A stretch of 64,000 nt of DNA, from contig CANONN010000004.1 of NCBI GenBank assembly GCA_947567625.1, positions 1 through 64,000 of the forward strand, read 5' to 3'. Source of the DNA: an uncultured Roseburia sp. (lineage in GTDB: Bacteria > Bacillota > Clostridia > Lachnospirales > Lachnospiraceae). Numbering within the stretch: the stretch's first letter is position 1; the number at the start of each line of letters is the position of its first letter. The translations under genes were made by a program, and so were the position numbers. Under the pieces are notes generated by a model. It made no database searches, was not told the DNA's origin, and saw only the letters and a program-made list of their open reading frames with translations. Of the stretch, positions 51,183 to 60,027 are shown one piece after another.

Positions 51183-51569
51183 ATGTATTTAAAAATGCTC
51201 AAGGGAAAAATACACCGCGCCGTTGTGCGCCAGGCCGAGCTTCACTATGTGGGAAGCATTACGGTTGACCCGGTTCTGATGGAGGCGGCAGGCATACTGG
51301 AGTATGAGAATGTACAGATCGTGGATATTGAAAATGGAAACCGCTTTGAGACCTACACGATCGCGGGCGAACCGGGCAGCGGTATGATCTGCCTAAACGG
51401 TGCGGCGGCGAGACAGGTGCTGGCCGGGGACCATGTTATTATCATGGCTTATGCGCAGATGACGCAGGAGGAGGCAAAAGAGTTTCATCCCCAGGTGGTC
51501 TTTGTGGACGAAAATAATCAAATTGAGCGTGTCACGACGTATGAAAAGCATGGAGATGTGAGAAAATAA
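51183..51569 (+). CDS. panD: Aspartate 1-decarboxylase
   Basis: It makes beta-alanine from aspartate using a pyruvoyl group formed by self-cleavage. The 128-residue protein has the cleavage site Gly-Ser in HYVGSITVD near residue 24-25, Lys in KIHRA, and INGAAAR-like LNGAAARQ near residue 73. The frame stays open upstream, but ATG 51183 gives the conserved [13 protein letters not shown] start. With panB, panC and a reductase the pathway to pantothenate is present here. Confidence 0.96.
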   Translation: MYLKMLKGKIHRAVVRQAELHYVGSITVDPVLMEAAGILEYENVQIVDIENGNRFETYTIAGEPGSGMICLNGAAARQVLAGDHVIIMAYAQMTQEEAKEFHPQVVFVDENNQIERVTTYEKHGDVRK

Positions 51570-51634
51570 TCTCTGAAGCAGGAGGAATTTCCTGCCAATG
51601 AAAAAGCCGCTTGTGCGGCGGAATGAGGGGAACT

Positions 51635-52597
51635 ATGCAGGAAAAACAGATTAACAGCCGCAAGGTCGTGATGATCGGGTGCGGCATGGTGGGGGCGGCG
51701 TCTGCGTTTGCCCTGATGCAGAGTGGGTTATTTTCGGAGATGGTGCTGATTGACGCCGACAAAAGCAGGGCCGAAGGGGAAGCCATGGATATCAGCCACG
51801 GACTGCCCTTTGCCCGGCCGATGAAGATATACGCGGGCGATTACAGCGATATCGCGGATGCCGCCATTGTCATTGTCACGGCGGGCGCGGCACAAAAACC
51901 TGACGAGACCAGGCTTGATCTGGTTCAAAAAAACACGGATATTTTCCGCGGCATCATACCGGAGATAGCCAAACAGGGGTTTGGGGGAATATTATTGATT
52001 GTCTCCAATCCGGTGGATATCTTAACGTATGAGGCTATCAAGTTATCCGGTTTTCCGGAGCGCCGTGTCATCGGTTCCGGGACGGTGCTTGACACCGCGC
52101 GCCTGAAATATCAGCTTGGCCGGCACTTGTCCGTGGACAGCCGCAGTATTCATGCGTTTATCATCGGCGAGCATGGGGACAGTGAGATCGCAGTGTTCAG
52201 TAGTGCCAATGTGTCTGGCGTGGATCTCAATGAGTTCTGCGAGATGCGCGGCCATTACGCGCATGAGGAGTCGGAAGAGCGCATCGCAGAGACGGTCAAA
52301 AACAGCGCCTATGAGATTATTTCCAAGAAACGCGCGACCTACTATGGCATCGCGATGGCGGTGCGGCGCATCTGTGAAGTGATCGTGCGCGATGAGAAGT
52401 CTATTTTGCCGGTATCCTCGATGATGCACGGGGAGTACGGGATATCCGATGTGGTCTTAAGTATGCCGGCCATCGTCGGCAAAGACGGTATCGAAGACAT
52501 GGTGCCGGTGTCATTGGATGAAGAGGAGGAGCAAAATCTCAAAAAGTCCGCCGGAACCTTAAAACAGATTTTAGAGCAGGTGGACGCGGCACAGTAA
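51635..52597 (+). CDS. ldh: L-lactate dehydrogenase
   Basis: It reduces pyruvate to L-lactate with NADH. The 320-residue protein has the Rossmann loop IGCGMVGAAS, the specificity-loop segment AAQKPDETRLDL (Gln at the position that favours pyruvate over oxaloacetate), and the catalytic His in GEHGDSE. The start at 51635 follows GAGGGG; a small GC hairpin (GCCGC/GCGGC, 51606-51618) precedes it. It is 65 bp after panD, and a terminator follows. Confidence 0.93.
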   Translation: MQEKQINSRKVVMIGCGMVGAASAFALMQSGLFSEMVLIDADKSRAEGEAMDISHGLPFARPMKIYAGDYSDIADAAIVIVTAGAAQKPDETRLDLVQKNTDIFRGIIPEIAKQGFGGILLIVSNPVDILTYEAIKLSGFPERRVIGSGTVLDTARLKYQLGRHLSVDSRSIHAFIIGEHGDSEIAVFSSANVSGVDLNEFCEMRGHYAHEESEERIAETVKNSAYEIISKKRATYYGIAMAVRRICEVIVRDEKSILPVSSMMHGEYGISDVVLSMPAIVGKDGIEDMVPVSLDEEEEQNLKKSAGTLKQILEQVDAAQ

Positions 52598-52634
52598 AAG
52601 AGGCTGTTTTGTGCGCATAGCGTGAATGGCTTGC

Positions 52635-52685
52635 TATTTTCCCTTGTTTTGTCCTTACGGGCATGTGACAGGGGAAATTTTTTTG
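52635..52685 (+). terminator. Terminator after ldh
   Basis: TTTCCC (around 52638-52643) pairs with GGGAAA (around 52672-52677) with TGT/ACA and GTC/GAC extensions inside, followed by a T7 run. Confidence 0.75.
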
Positions 52686-52768
52686 CATGGACGGATAAAT
52701 GCGCCGCAAAACATATCCATTTTTCAACCAAATAATTAAATGTAGTTTTCATATAAATGGGAGTAACC

Positions 52769-53428
52769 ATGTTTGAGGGATTTAACGAGGCCACGATTAA
52801 ATATTATCAGGCAATCAGAAAAGAAAACAGTAAAAGCGTCCATAAAGAAAATGAGTTTCTTTATCTGGAAGGGATAAAAAAACCGTTGGAGGAAATGTAT
52901 TTTGAGCTGGAACACTATTTTAGCGGAATTGACGTCAGTTTATTGAGCAGCAAGAGAAGGTGCCTGTCTTCGGCCTATCAAGATGCACGTTTTTGCCGTG
53001 AAACGCCGATCAAAGAATACTTCTACATACGTTTTAAACTCGACCGATCGGATAAAAAGAATAAGCCGGGCTTTTTCTTTGACGCATCCCTGGACGGATA
53101 TAAATATGGTTTGAGTATTTATGATATGGATGCCGGAGGCATGGAAAAAATTCGATATCACATCTTGGATAACAAAAATTCAGCAAAAAAAGTAATCGAA
53201 AATTTTAATGCGGCGGGATTGTTGCACGTGCAGGGGGAGCCATACAAAAGAGCGCATTATCAGGAGGAGGATGCCGTTTTGCGCGACTGGTTGGAGCGTA
53301 AGCGCATTTCGTTTCTACGGGAAGGGGAGCTTGGGAGGAGCTTTTTTGAACGGGAAATCCTCAACCGTATGATGGCGGCTTTTGACAGCGTGAAGGATGT
53401 GTATTTTATGCTGAAAGAGGCATTGTGA
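52769..53428 (+). CDS. DUF2461-like protein
   Basis: A 219-residue soluble protein whose start (FEGF), central charged helices and FYIRF-like strand pattern fit the DUF2461 family. The usual NN.K.WF motif near the N-terminus is altered to KENSKSVHKEN, so it is a divergent member. The function of the family is unknown. The start at 52769 has GGGAG 5 nt upstream. It stands alone between the ldh terminator and an unrelated gene. Confidence 0.75.
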   Translation: MFEGFNEATIKYYQAIRKENSKSVHKENEFLYLEGIKKPLEEMYFELEHYFSGIDVSLLSSKRRCLSSAYQDARFCRETPIKEYFYIRFKLDRSDKKNKPGFFFDASLDGYKYGLSIYDMDAGGMEKIRYHILDNKNSAKKVIENFNAAGLLHVQGEPYKRAHYQEEDAVLRDWLERKRISFLREGELGRSFFEREILNRMMAAFDSVKDVYFMLKEAL

Positions 53429-53612
53429 CCGGGAGGCCGTTTTTATCTGCCCAACGTTACTGTGTCAGGGCACAGGAGCCGCTGACAGCAACGATGCGGG
53501 GCGAAAAAAGACCCTTTTCGACAAGGAAATAATGTACTATAATAGAACAAAACGGTTTGGGGCGACGGAGATTATTTTTTGATACGTCGAAAGAAGGGAG
53601 GTTGACGGGAAG

Positions 53613-54056
53613 ATGCAGGAGGAAAAAGCTTGCGGGAGAGCGCTTGCCAAGGCCCATGTCCATGTGAGAAAGCTGGCGTGCCACACAGTTCCCCGCATAT
53701 TGCTGGCGGGCGTCGTCGTGCTGGCGGGCGTCCGGGGCAATCCGCCCGGGGGAAAACCGGCCAGCATTTTGGCACTGTTAATAGCTGCTGTGATCGCATT
53801 GGCGGCCGCTGTTTGGGTGCTGTTTCCGCTGGTTCACTGCAGGGACTATGTCATTTTTTATGAACATGCAGTGGAAATCTGCGGGAAAATATGGACGTTG
53901 GACGAGCTGGGCAGCATTTCCTTTATGGAGTCGAAGGCAAATTATTCTTTCTTTGCCCGCACGTATCTGTGCACGGATGTCAGAAACTTTAATATCACCT
54001 ACATAAAAGACGTGAAAAAGAACTTTAACCGTGCCTATTTGGAACAAGCGCCATAA
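53613..54056 (+). CDS. Membrane protein of unknown function
   Basis: A 147-residue protein with two hydrophobic stretches (about residues 27-42 and 49-72) and a C-terminal soluble domain (about 76-147) of mixed strands (YVIFYEHAVEICGKIWTLDEL). That tail resembles the PH-like domains fused to small membrane anchors, but I do not recognise the family. TATAAT at 53538-53543 lies upstream as a possible -10, and the start has GGAGG about 12 nt before it. It is followed after 137 bp by another membrane-anchored unknown. Confidence 0.65.
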   Translation: MQEEKACGRALAKAHVHVRKLACHTVPRILLAGVVVLAGVRGNPPGGKPASILALLIAAVIALAAAVWVLFPLVHCRDYVIFYEHAVEICGKIWTLDELGSISFMESKANYSFFARTYLCTDVRNFNITYIKDVKKNFNRAYLEQAP

Positions 54057-54193
54057 ATTATACCCGAGCGCCATTCCCGCGTGCTTTTGCCGTGTGTATG
54101 AACACGTTCCGACAAAAGACGCGTATCGAGAGAAGGGCGATTGGAAACGGCGGAACTATGAAAACAGGAAGATGGAGAAGGAGAGAGAAAGAC

Positions 54194-54769
54194 ATGACAA
54201 GTTATGTTGTGATTGGCGTAATCGCCATTGTGATTCTTTTTATAATTGTATATGTAAAAATGACGATTGACGAGAAAAAAGGTGCAGACAGTGAAGAAAA
54301 GCGCAAAATCAAAGATATCGTAAAACGTGTGGTGCCGGACGGCGCATCCTACACGGCAGCCTATGGAACGAGGGAGGAGCTGACGCTCGGCGGCGGTGGC
54401 AGGACAATCACGTCCACGACCAAGTACTGGTATTATGCGGTGGCGTTCAAAACAGGAGAGCTGTATCTGGTGCCGTTATCGTTTGACGGCGGGGATATCA
54501 GCTACAGTGAACCGCTTCACTTTACAAACAGTGATCTCGGTATGGCGGAGGCCAAAAACGGATATCTGACGCTGTATGACAAGGAGCGAAAGGAATTAAT
54601 GACCCTTTTTGTCGTGGCAAGCAATACCAGGGACGACAAGTACCATCCGGTCAATATCCAGCAGAAAGAGGAGGCGCAGGCGTTTGCCTCATTCTCCCAG
54701 ACCCTCATGAAACAGGTGAACGACGCCAACGGGATTACCGATATTAAGGCGGCGAAAAAAGGGCGATAG
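54194..54769 (+). CDS. Membrane-anchored protein of unknown function
   Basis: A 191-residue protein with a single N-terminal helix (about residues 3-22) and a soluble C-terminal domain. It contains a Gly-rich turn (TLGGGGRTITSTTKYWYY) and alternating strands. I do not recognise the family. The start at 54194 is preceded by AAGGAGAGAGAAAG. The next gene starts with GTG one base after its stop, so the two are co-translated and possibly work together at the envelope. Confidence 0.75.
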   Translation: MTSYVVIGVIAIVILFIIVYVKMTIDEKKGADSEEKRKIKDIVKRVVPDGASYTAAYGTREELTLGGGGRTITSTTKYWYYAVAFKTGELYLVPLSFDGGDISYSEPLHFTNSDLGMAEAKNGYLTLYDKERKELMTLFVVASNTRDDKYHPVNIQQKEEAQAFASFSQTLMKQVNDANGITDIKAAKKGR

Positions 54770-54770
54770 T

Positions 54771-56873
54771 GTGAGAAGAAAGAAAGTCGTTCAAATTTTA
54801 TCCATGGTATGGTTTGGGTTTTGTCTGTTTGTGTTGGCGGTATGCACACAGGAGCCCGATTTTACGGCAGACCCGGGTCTGTATGGTACGGTCGACGCGT
54901 CCGGTGTATTCCATATCTATGAAAGCGCCGACATGCATGCGTTTTTGCGCTATGTGAAGAACGGCCACACCGAATTGGACGGCGTGCTGGAGGCAGACGT
55001 CGATATGGGGGACACCGCGTATGTTGTGAAAAGGTATGCCGGCTGTCTCAACGGGCAGGGGCATACGGTCGCCGGGTTGAGCTGGTCTCTGTTTGTGAAC
55101 CTTCAGGCTGACGGGCGTATTGAAAATCTCACGGTCATCTCTGACATGGAGGCGATCGAGACGATCGGGGCAGGCGGCCTGGTGTATTATAACTATGGAA
55201 CGATTCACAATTGCCATGTCGAGGGCTCCGTGAGCGGATACCGCTATACGGGTGGGATTGCGGCGGTCAATCTGGGGACGATCGTGCACTGTACGAACCG
55301 GGCAACAGTCACGTCGTTAGAGGACGGTTCGGCGTATGACGAGGACGGCTGGATGGGCGGCTACGGGGCAGGCGGTATCGCCGGGCTTTGTGCGACCAAT
55401 CGTGGCGATTCCCCGGCCGCAGAGTGCGCCATTGTGGATTGCGACAATTACGGGGCAGTGACGGCAAAGACATATGCCGGGGGCATCGTGGCGTATCTCG
55501 ATGATCAGACACGCAAGGATGAAACAGATGCTGCTGCGGCGCGCGGTACACAGGATGCGCCGCACGATTCGCTGTCTGGCTGCGTGAATTACGGGACGGT
55601 GACCGTAGAAAACCGTTTGGATTTGTACACCAGATGGTATACGCGTCCGGCAGGCATTTGCGCCTATTTGCGCTGGGGGGATATCTTTCACTGCGGCAAT
55701 CGGGGCATGGTCAGGTTTGCGGAGGATGCGCCGCAATACAATGAAAATGGACGATGTTACGCCAATACCCCTGTGGCGATTGCTTATATCATGGGGGAAG
55801 CGCCGACTGCGAAGAACCATGTGACGGACTGCGTCAATCTTAAGGGAACGATTGCGGGAACCATGCGCAACGAAAATATTATGGAGGTTACCGAGGAAGA
55901 ATGGGCGGCATGGGAGCGCGCGGGCGGCGGGGAGCAAACGGCCGATTATGTCAGCAATAACTGGGAATTTGATCTCGGGGAGGCGGTCAGGCTTTTTGCG
56001 TTTGAGCCGTTGGAAATCATGGAACCGGAAGCCTCCGTGGGGAGGCCCAACTATTATTTGTGTGACGCGTTTGCGTTGTATCTTCCCGCATATATGGTGA
56101 TAGAGGAAGTAAGTCTTGCCGGCCGCGAGTCGGAACATGTCTATGCCCTGCATATACAGATTGAGCCGGAGGCGTGGAGACGGGCGATTGCGGCCGGGGA
56201 TTACCAGGCGGAGGAGTTTGGCGGGGCGGAAGAGTGCTGGATTTTGCGCAAAGAGGCCGATGTGGCGTCCGCCTGGAAGCAAACGCAGGAGACAAACACA
56301 CCGGAACATGTACTTGATCTTTATTTCCTGGATGAGATCTATGATTCCCTGTCGATTTCTGCACTTACGGTATGCAGTGTCGGCCCGCCGCTTCATATTG
56401 CCTACCGTCCGGCGTATTATGGCGGCAGACGGATTATGGCGGAACGCAATCTTTCTGAATTTTCTTATCTCGCAGAGGGGGACCACACGCTCGGAAATGT
56501 GCTCTCCGTCCCGCTGTGGGGCAATCCAAAAGACGGCTTCTACGCGGATTGGGTCATGCTTTTTACCACGAGGGAAACGAATCTGTGTCCGTCCCCAAGT
56601 TTTATACAGCAGGTGGAAAACGGGTTTTATCCGTTGGAGGGGGATGAAGCGCTTACGATTGCGGCGCCGGGCGACACGTTAAGCGGCCTGGCAAAACTCT
56701 GCACGGGCGATGCCGCGGACTGGCCGCTGCTCGCTGGAATGAACGGCATAGATCACCCGGATAAGCTAATGGCCGGGCAGAGCCTGCTTCTTCCCGCGGC
56801 GGATACCTATGAGAAGAAAGTGGATAGGCTGACGGTCGAGGTGCTGCGGATGGGGACAGAGAAGCAGCGGTAG
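54771..56873 (+). CDS. Exported GLUG-repeat protein with LysM domain
   Basis: A 700-residue protein starting with GTG one base after the preceding stop. Residues 1-26 are a signal or anchor helix. Residues about 90-380 form a beta-helix-like region with GLUG-type turns (GGLVYYNYGTIHNC, GGIAAVNLGTIVHC, GGIVAY). The middle (about 400-635) is a domain I do not recognise. A LysM peptidoglycan-binding domain closes the protein (about 644-690; APGDTLSGLA...LLAGMNGI...GQSLLLP). It is likely wall-bound. The pairing with the preceding membrane gene is unexplained. Confidence 0.85.
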   Translation: MRRKKVVQILSMVWFGFCLFVLAVCTQEPDFTADPGLYGTVDASGVFHIYESADMHAFLRYVKNGHTELDGVLEADVDMGDTAYVVKRYAGCLNGQGHTVAGLSWSLFVNLQADGRIENLTVISDMEAIETIGAGGLVYYNYGTIHNCHVEGSVSGYRYTGGIAAVNLGTIVHCTNRATVTSLEDGSAYDEDGWMGGYGAGGIAGLCATNRGDSPAAECAIVDCDNYGAVTAKTYAGGIVAYLDDQTRKDETDAAAARGTQDAPHDSLSGCVNYGTVTVENRLDLYTRWYTRPAGICAYLRWGDIFHCGNRGMVRFAEDAPQYNENGRCYANTPVAIAYIMGEAPTAKNHVTDCVNLKGTIAGTMRNENIMEVTEEEWAAWERAGGGEQTADYVSNNWEFDLGEAVRLFAFEPLEIMEPEASVGRPNYYLCDAFALYLPAYMVIEEVSLAGRESEHVYALHIQIEPEAWRRAIAAGDYQAEEFGGAEECWILRKEADVASAWKQTQETNTPEHVLDLYFLDEIYDSLSISALTVCSVGPPLHIAYRPAYYGGRRIMAERNLSEFSYLAEGDHTLGNVLSVPLWGNPKDGFYADWVMLFTTRETNLCPSPSFIQQVENGFYPLEGDEALTIAAPGDTLSGLAKLCTGDAADWPLLAGMNGIDHPDKLMAGQSLLLPAADTYEKKVDRLTVEVLRMGTEKQR

Positions 56874-56942
56874 GGATGGTACGACGAAGCGTTTCTTTTG
56901 CATGGATTTGCAAAGACACATTGATTGAGAAAGGATTCTTTT

Positions 56943-57548
56943 ATGGCTATAGAAAATAAACTTGGTATCCGTGATTCTGCCGAATTAGCAAGGATGGAAG
57001 AAAAAATCAGTAAGAAAAAAGCGGTTGAATTGTTTGGAAATGACGATTTAAAGAATTACAAAGAAGGAACATTTTGTATGCTTGCTGCAATTCATAAGTA
57101 TTTGTTTGAACAGATTTACGATTTTGCCGGAAAAGTGAGGGACGTGAATCTGGCAAAAGGTAATTTTAGATTTGCACCAGTGATGTATTTGCATGCGGCA
57201 ATAGAGAATGTTGAAAAGATGCCGCAATCAAATTTTGATGAAATTGTTGAAAAGTATGTAGAAATGAATATTGCACATCCGTTTCGTGAAGGGAATGGTC
57301 GCAGTACAAGAATATGGCTTGATTTAATGCTGAAAAAAGAATTAAACCTTGTGGTGGATTGGAGCTTAGTCGATAAAGATGATTATTTGTTGGCAATGGA
57401 GAGAAGCCCAATCAAAGATATTGAAATAAAACATATTTTAAAACAGGCATTGACGGACAAAATCGATGATCGGGAAATATATATGAAAGGTATTGACCAT
57501 AGTTATTATTATGAAGGATATGCTGTATATAAGGCAGGCGAGTTATAG
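56943..57548 (+). CDS. Fic-domain protein, class III-type
   Basis: A 201-residue Fic protein, an enzyme class that usually adds AMP to target hydroxyls. The active-site loop HPFREGNGRST is complete, with the catalytic His at residue 112. The C-terminal helix carries S187-YYY-E191-G192, matching the (S/T)xxxE(G/N) inhibitory motif of class III Fic proteins, so it should be self-inhibited. No separate antitoxin gene is next to it, as expected for that class. The gene is noticeably AT-rich compared with its neighbours, suggesting transfer. The start at 56943 follows AGAAAGGATTC. Confidence 0.92.
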   Translation: MAIENKLGIRDSAELARMEEKISKKKAVELFGNDDLKNYKEGTFCMLAAIHKYLFEQIYDFAGKVRDVNLAKGNFRFAPVMYLHAAIENVEKMPQSNFDEIVEKYVEMNIAHPFREGNGRSTRIWLDLMLKKELNLVVDWSLVDKDDYLLAMERSPIKDIEIKHILKQALTDKIDDREIYMKGIDHSYYYEGYAVYKAGEL

Positions 57549-57648
57549 CACTGTGCCATATGTTCGGCAGAACGATATGCAGGGATTTCATTCATTGATT
57601 TGGCGATACCGTCCCCAAACATCAGAACGATAGTAACCGTTCAGCTCA

Positions 57649-57673
57649 GGACTTTGCACTCGCTGCAAAGTCC
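57649..57673. promoter_or_regulatory. Perfect 10-bp hairpin between fic and araC genes
   Basis: GGACTTTGCA pairs exactly with TGCAAAGTCC across CTCGC. No T-run follows. GAACGATA also occurs three times in this gap (57570, 57625, 57700). Either could be an operator for the AraC gene or a weak terminator for fic. Confidence 0.45.
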
Positions 57674-57740
57674 GTAAGAACGCATATATCTAGTCAAGCG
57701 AACGATAGGGAGCAGTGACAAAATTGTCTTGTAAACGCAT

Positions 57741-58568
57741 ATGAAAATGATACCTTACCTTTCAGATTACCATTTTGCACATTTAAAGGGCCTGACAAAT
57801 TATATCAACCTCAACATCACGCATATGTGCCACGCCGCGGTAAACAGTGACTGGCACTGTGACGACCGCTGTGACAACACCAACCGCCTGTACTTTATAC
57901 TGGATGGGCAGGCATTTTTATGCCACAACGGGGAAACGATTGCGCTTACACCCGGCAGGGCGTACCTAATCCCCGCCAATATCACTTACAGCTTTTACTG
58001 TGAGGAATATATGGAGCATATTTTTATTCATTTCTTTCTCAATATTATCCCGCAGAGAGATCTGCTTTCCAGCGTACAAAAGATTAACAGCTTCGATATG
58101 CCGAAGGCTTCCATCGAAGCTGTCAAGGATATGTTTTACGCGGAGAGCATCGCCGCGGCAATGTTTTTCCAGTCTTATCTTTACCACCTGCTGTTCACCG
58201 TGATATCGCCGTATGACAGCCAAATCAACCGCGATATCATGCTGTATCAGCAGTACGCCGCCCTCTACGACTACATAAAGGACAACGTCTATGCCGATAC
58301 CACGGTTGCACAGGTATGCAAGAACACCGGCTATTCGCAGAGACATCTTTCCTACAAATTTAAAGCCGACACCGGGCAGACCATAAAGGCGTACATGACG
58401 GAGCTCCTCTTAAACAGGCTGAAGTACATGCTTTCTTTTTCCGATATGCCCATCCGCCAGATTGCCGCCGAGCTTCATTTTACCGACGAGTTTTACTGCT
58501 CGCGTTTTTTCAGGAAGCACATGCAGATTTCGCCGCGGGAATACCAGAAAACACATTGGATGAAATAA
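57741..58568 (+). CDS. AraC-family regulator, likely of fucosidase locus
   Basis: A 275-residue AraC-type regulator: cupin sensor in about residues 1-150 and two HTH motifs in the last 100 (VAQVCKNTGYSQRHLSYKFK; IRQIAAELHFTDEFYCSRFFRKH). No ribosome site is clear at the start. It ends 3 bp from the end of the convergent fucosidase gene, and probably senses a sugar released by that enzyme and controls the transporter-fucosidase operon. That link is inferred from position. Confidence 0.9.
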   Translation: MKMIPYLSDYHFAHLKGLTNYINLNITHMCHAAVNSDWHCDDRCDNTNRLYFILDGQAFLCHNGETIALTPGRAYLIPANITYSFYCEEYMEHIFIHFFLNIIPQRDLLSSVQKINSFDMPKASIEAVKDMFYAESIAAAMFFQSYLYHLLFTVISPYDSQINRDIMLYQQYAALYDYIKDNVYADTTVAQVCKNTGYSQRHLSYKFKADTGQTIKAYMTELLLNRLKYMLSFSDMPIRQIAAELHFTDEFYCSRFFRKHMQISPREYQKTHWMK

Positions 58569-58571
58569 TTT

Positions 58572-60026
58572 TTACTCAATATTGATTTTGAAAACCACGG
58601 GCATATCGCTGGTGACGGGGGTTGTCCTCACTCTAAGCCCCTCGCCGGTGCGCTCCCATGCGGGCGCCTCCTCCATGCCCAGCACTTCCACGCTCTTTAT
58701 TTGTTCTGAAAAAAATGCCGCCTGTTTTCCGGTTCTTGTGGCAAGCGCTTTTACCAGAACCTCATCCTGCCCTTTCATATTCATGCAGATCGCATAGAGG
58801 CTGGCGCCGTTTACGGTAAAACGGAAATCCTCGCTCGTATAGACGGTTTCTTCTGCGTCCGTAAAACCGCCGTCCGCCATGACGGCAGGGCCCTCGGAGG
58901 CAATCTTCCATACCTTGGAGGCATAGATCGCTTCGCCGTTGGTCTTAAGCCATTTCCCGATTTCAAGCAGGATATCCCTGTCCTGGTCCGGGATGGTTCC
59001 GTCCGCCTTTGGCCCAATATTTAACAGCAGCCGGCCGTTTTTGCTCACAATGTCCACCAGATCGCGCACGATGGCGTAAGCATGTTTGTAGTGGTTATCC
59101 TCCGTATAGCACCATGAATTGGTGGCGACGGCAGTATCCGTCTGCCAGATAAACGGTTTCGCCTCGGCAAACTGCCCGCGTTCGATATCCAGAACTGCGG
59201 TGCCAAAGGGAAACGCATCGAGTTTGTAGTTGATTACGCCGTCCGCTACTGTATTATAATAGTATGCTGCAAATTTTTTCAGGTAGGGTTTTACGGCGAC
59301 ATGCATAATCCACCAGTCAAAATAAATGATTTTCGGCCGGTATTTATCGACGATCTCACAGCAGCGGCACAGCCAGTCTTCCAAAAACTCCCGGGAAGGC
59401 GCCGGGCTGGAATGGATATCCATGTGGTCGGCCTCTGGCATCGAGGGCCAGTAAAAATCGCCGCGCTTTAGGGGTTCTTTGATGTCAGAGTCAAAGTCTT
59501 TGCCGTGCCCCATGAAAAACCAGTGTTCCACCCGATGGCTCGAAGCGCCGTTGATCAGCCCGACTTCTTCGCACGCGTCGCCAAGCTCACCGAGTACATC
59601 GCGGCAGGGCCCCATTTTCTTCGCGTTCCACTCCGAGAGCTCACTCTCATACATCTGGAAACCGTCGTGGTGCTCGGCTACCGGCATCACGTATTCTGCG
59701 CCCGCCTCCGCAAACAGTTTTGCCCATGCGTGCGGGTCAAACTTTTCCGCCCGAAACAGGGGGATAAAATCCTTATACCCAAAGTCCTTCGGCTCGCCGT
59801 AGGTTTTGACATGATGCTCGTACACGTTCGTCCCCTGCATATACATATGGCGGGAATACCATTCGCTGTCGAACGCCGGCACAGAATAGACGCCCCAGTG
59901 TATAAAAATGCCAAACCTGGCTTTTTGATACCAGTCGGGAACCTTGTACTGCTGCAGCGATTCCCAGGTGTCTTTGTATCTTCCGTTTGCAATCACATCG
60001 TTAATCTTTTTCAAATAGTTATCCAT
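58572..60026 (-). CDS. Alpha-L-fucosidase, GH29
   Basis: A 484-residue glycoside hydrolase family 29 enzyme that removes L-fucose from glycans. The TIM barrel includes RFGIFIHWGVYSVPAF, EHHDGF, HRVEHWFFMG and the nucleophile D237 in IIYFDWW. A C-terminal beta domain follows. There is no signal peptide, so it should act on imported oligosaccharides. The start is one base after the stop of the upstream RhaT-like transporter, indicating an operon. GDP-fucose synthesis genes lie 55 kb away. Confidence 0.94.
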   Translation of the reverse strand: MDNYLKKINDVIANGRYKDTWESLQQYKVPDWYQKARFGIFIHWGVYSVPAFDSEWYSRHMYMQGTNVYEHHVKTYGEPKDFGYKDFIPLFRAEKFDPHAWAKLFAEAGAEYVMPVAEHHDGFQMYESELSEWNAKKMGPCRDVLGELGDACEEVGLINGASSHRVEHWFFMGHGKDFDSDIKEPLKRGDFYWPSMPEADHMDIHSSPAPSREFLEDWLCRCCEIVDKYRPKIIYFDWWIMHVAVKPYLKKFAAYYYNTVADGVINYKLDAFPFGTAVLDIERGQFAEAKPFIWQTDTAVATNSWCYTEDNHYKHAYAIVRDLVDIVSKNGRLLLNIGPKADGTIPDQDRDILLEIGKWLKTNGEAIYASKVWKIASEGPAVMADGGFTDAEETVYTSEDFRFTVNGASLYAICMNMKGQDEVLVKALATRTGKQAAFFSEQIKSVEVLGMEEAPAWERTGEGLRVRTTPVTSDMPVVFKINIE

Positions 60027-60027
60027 G

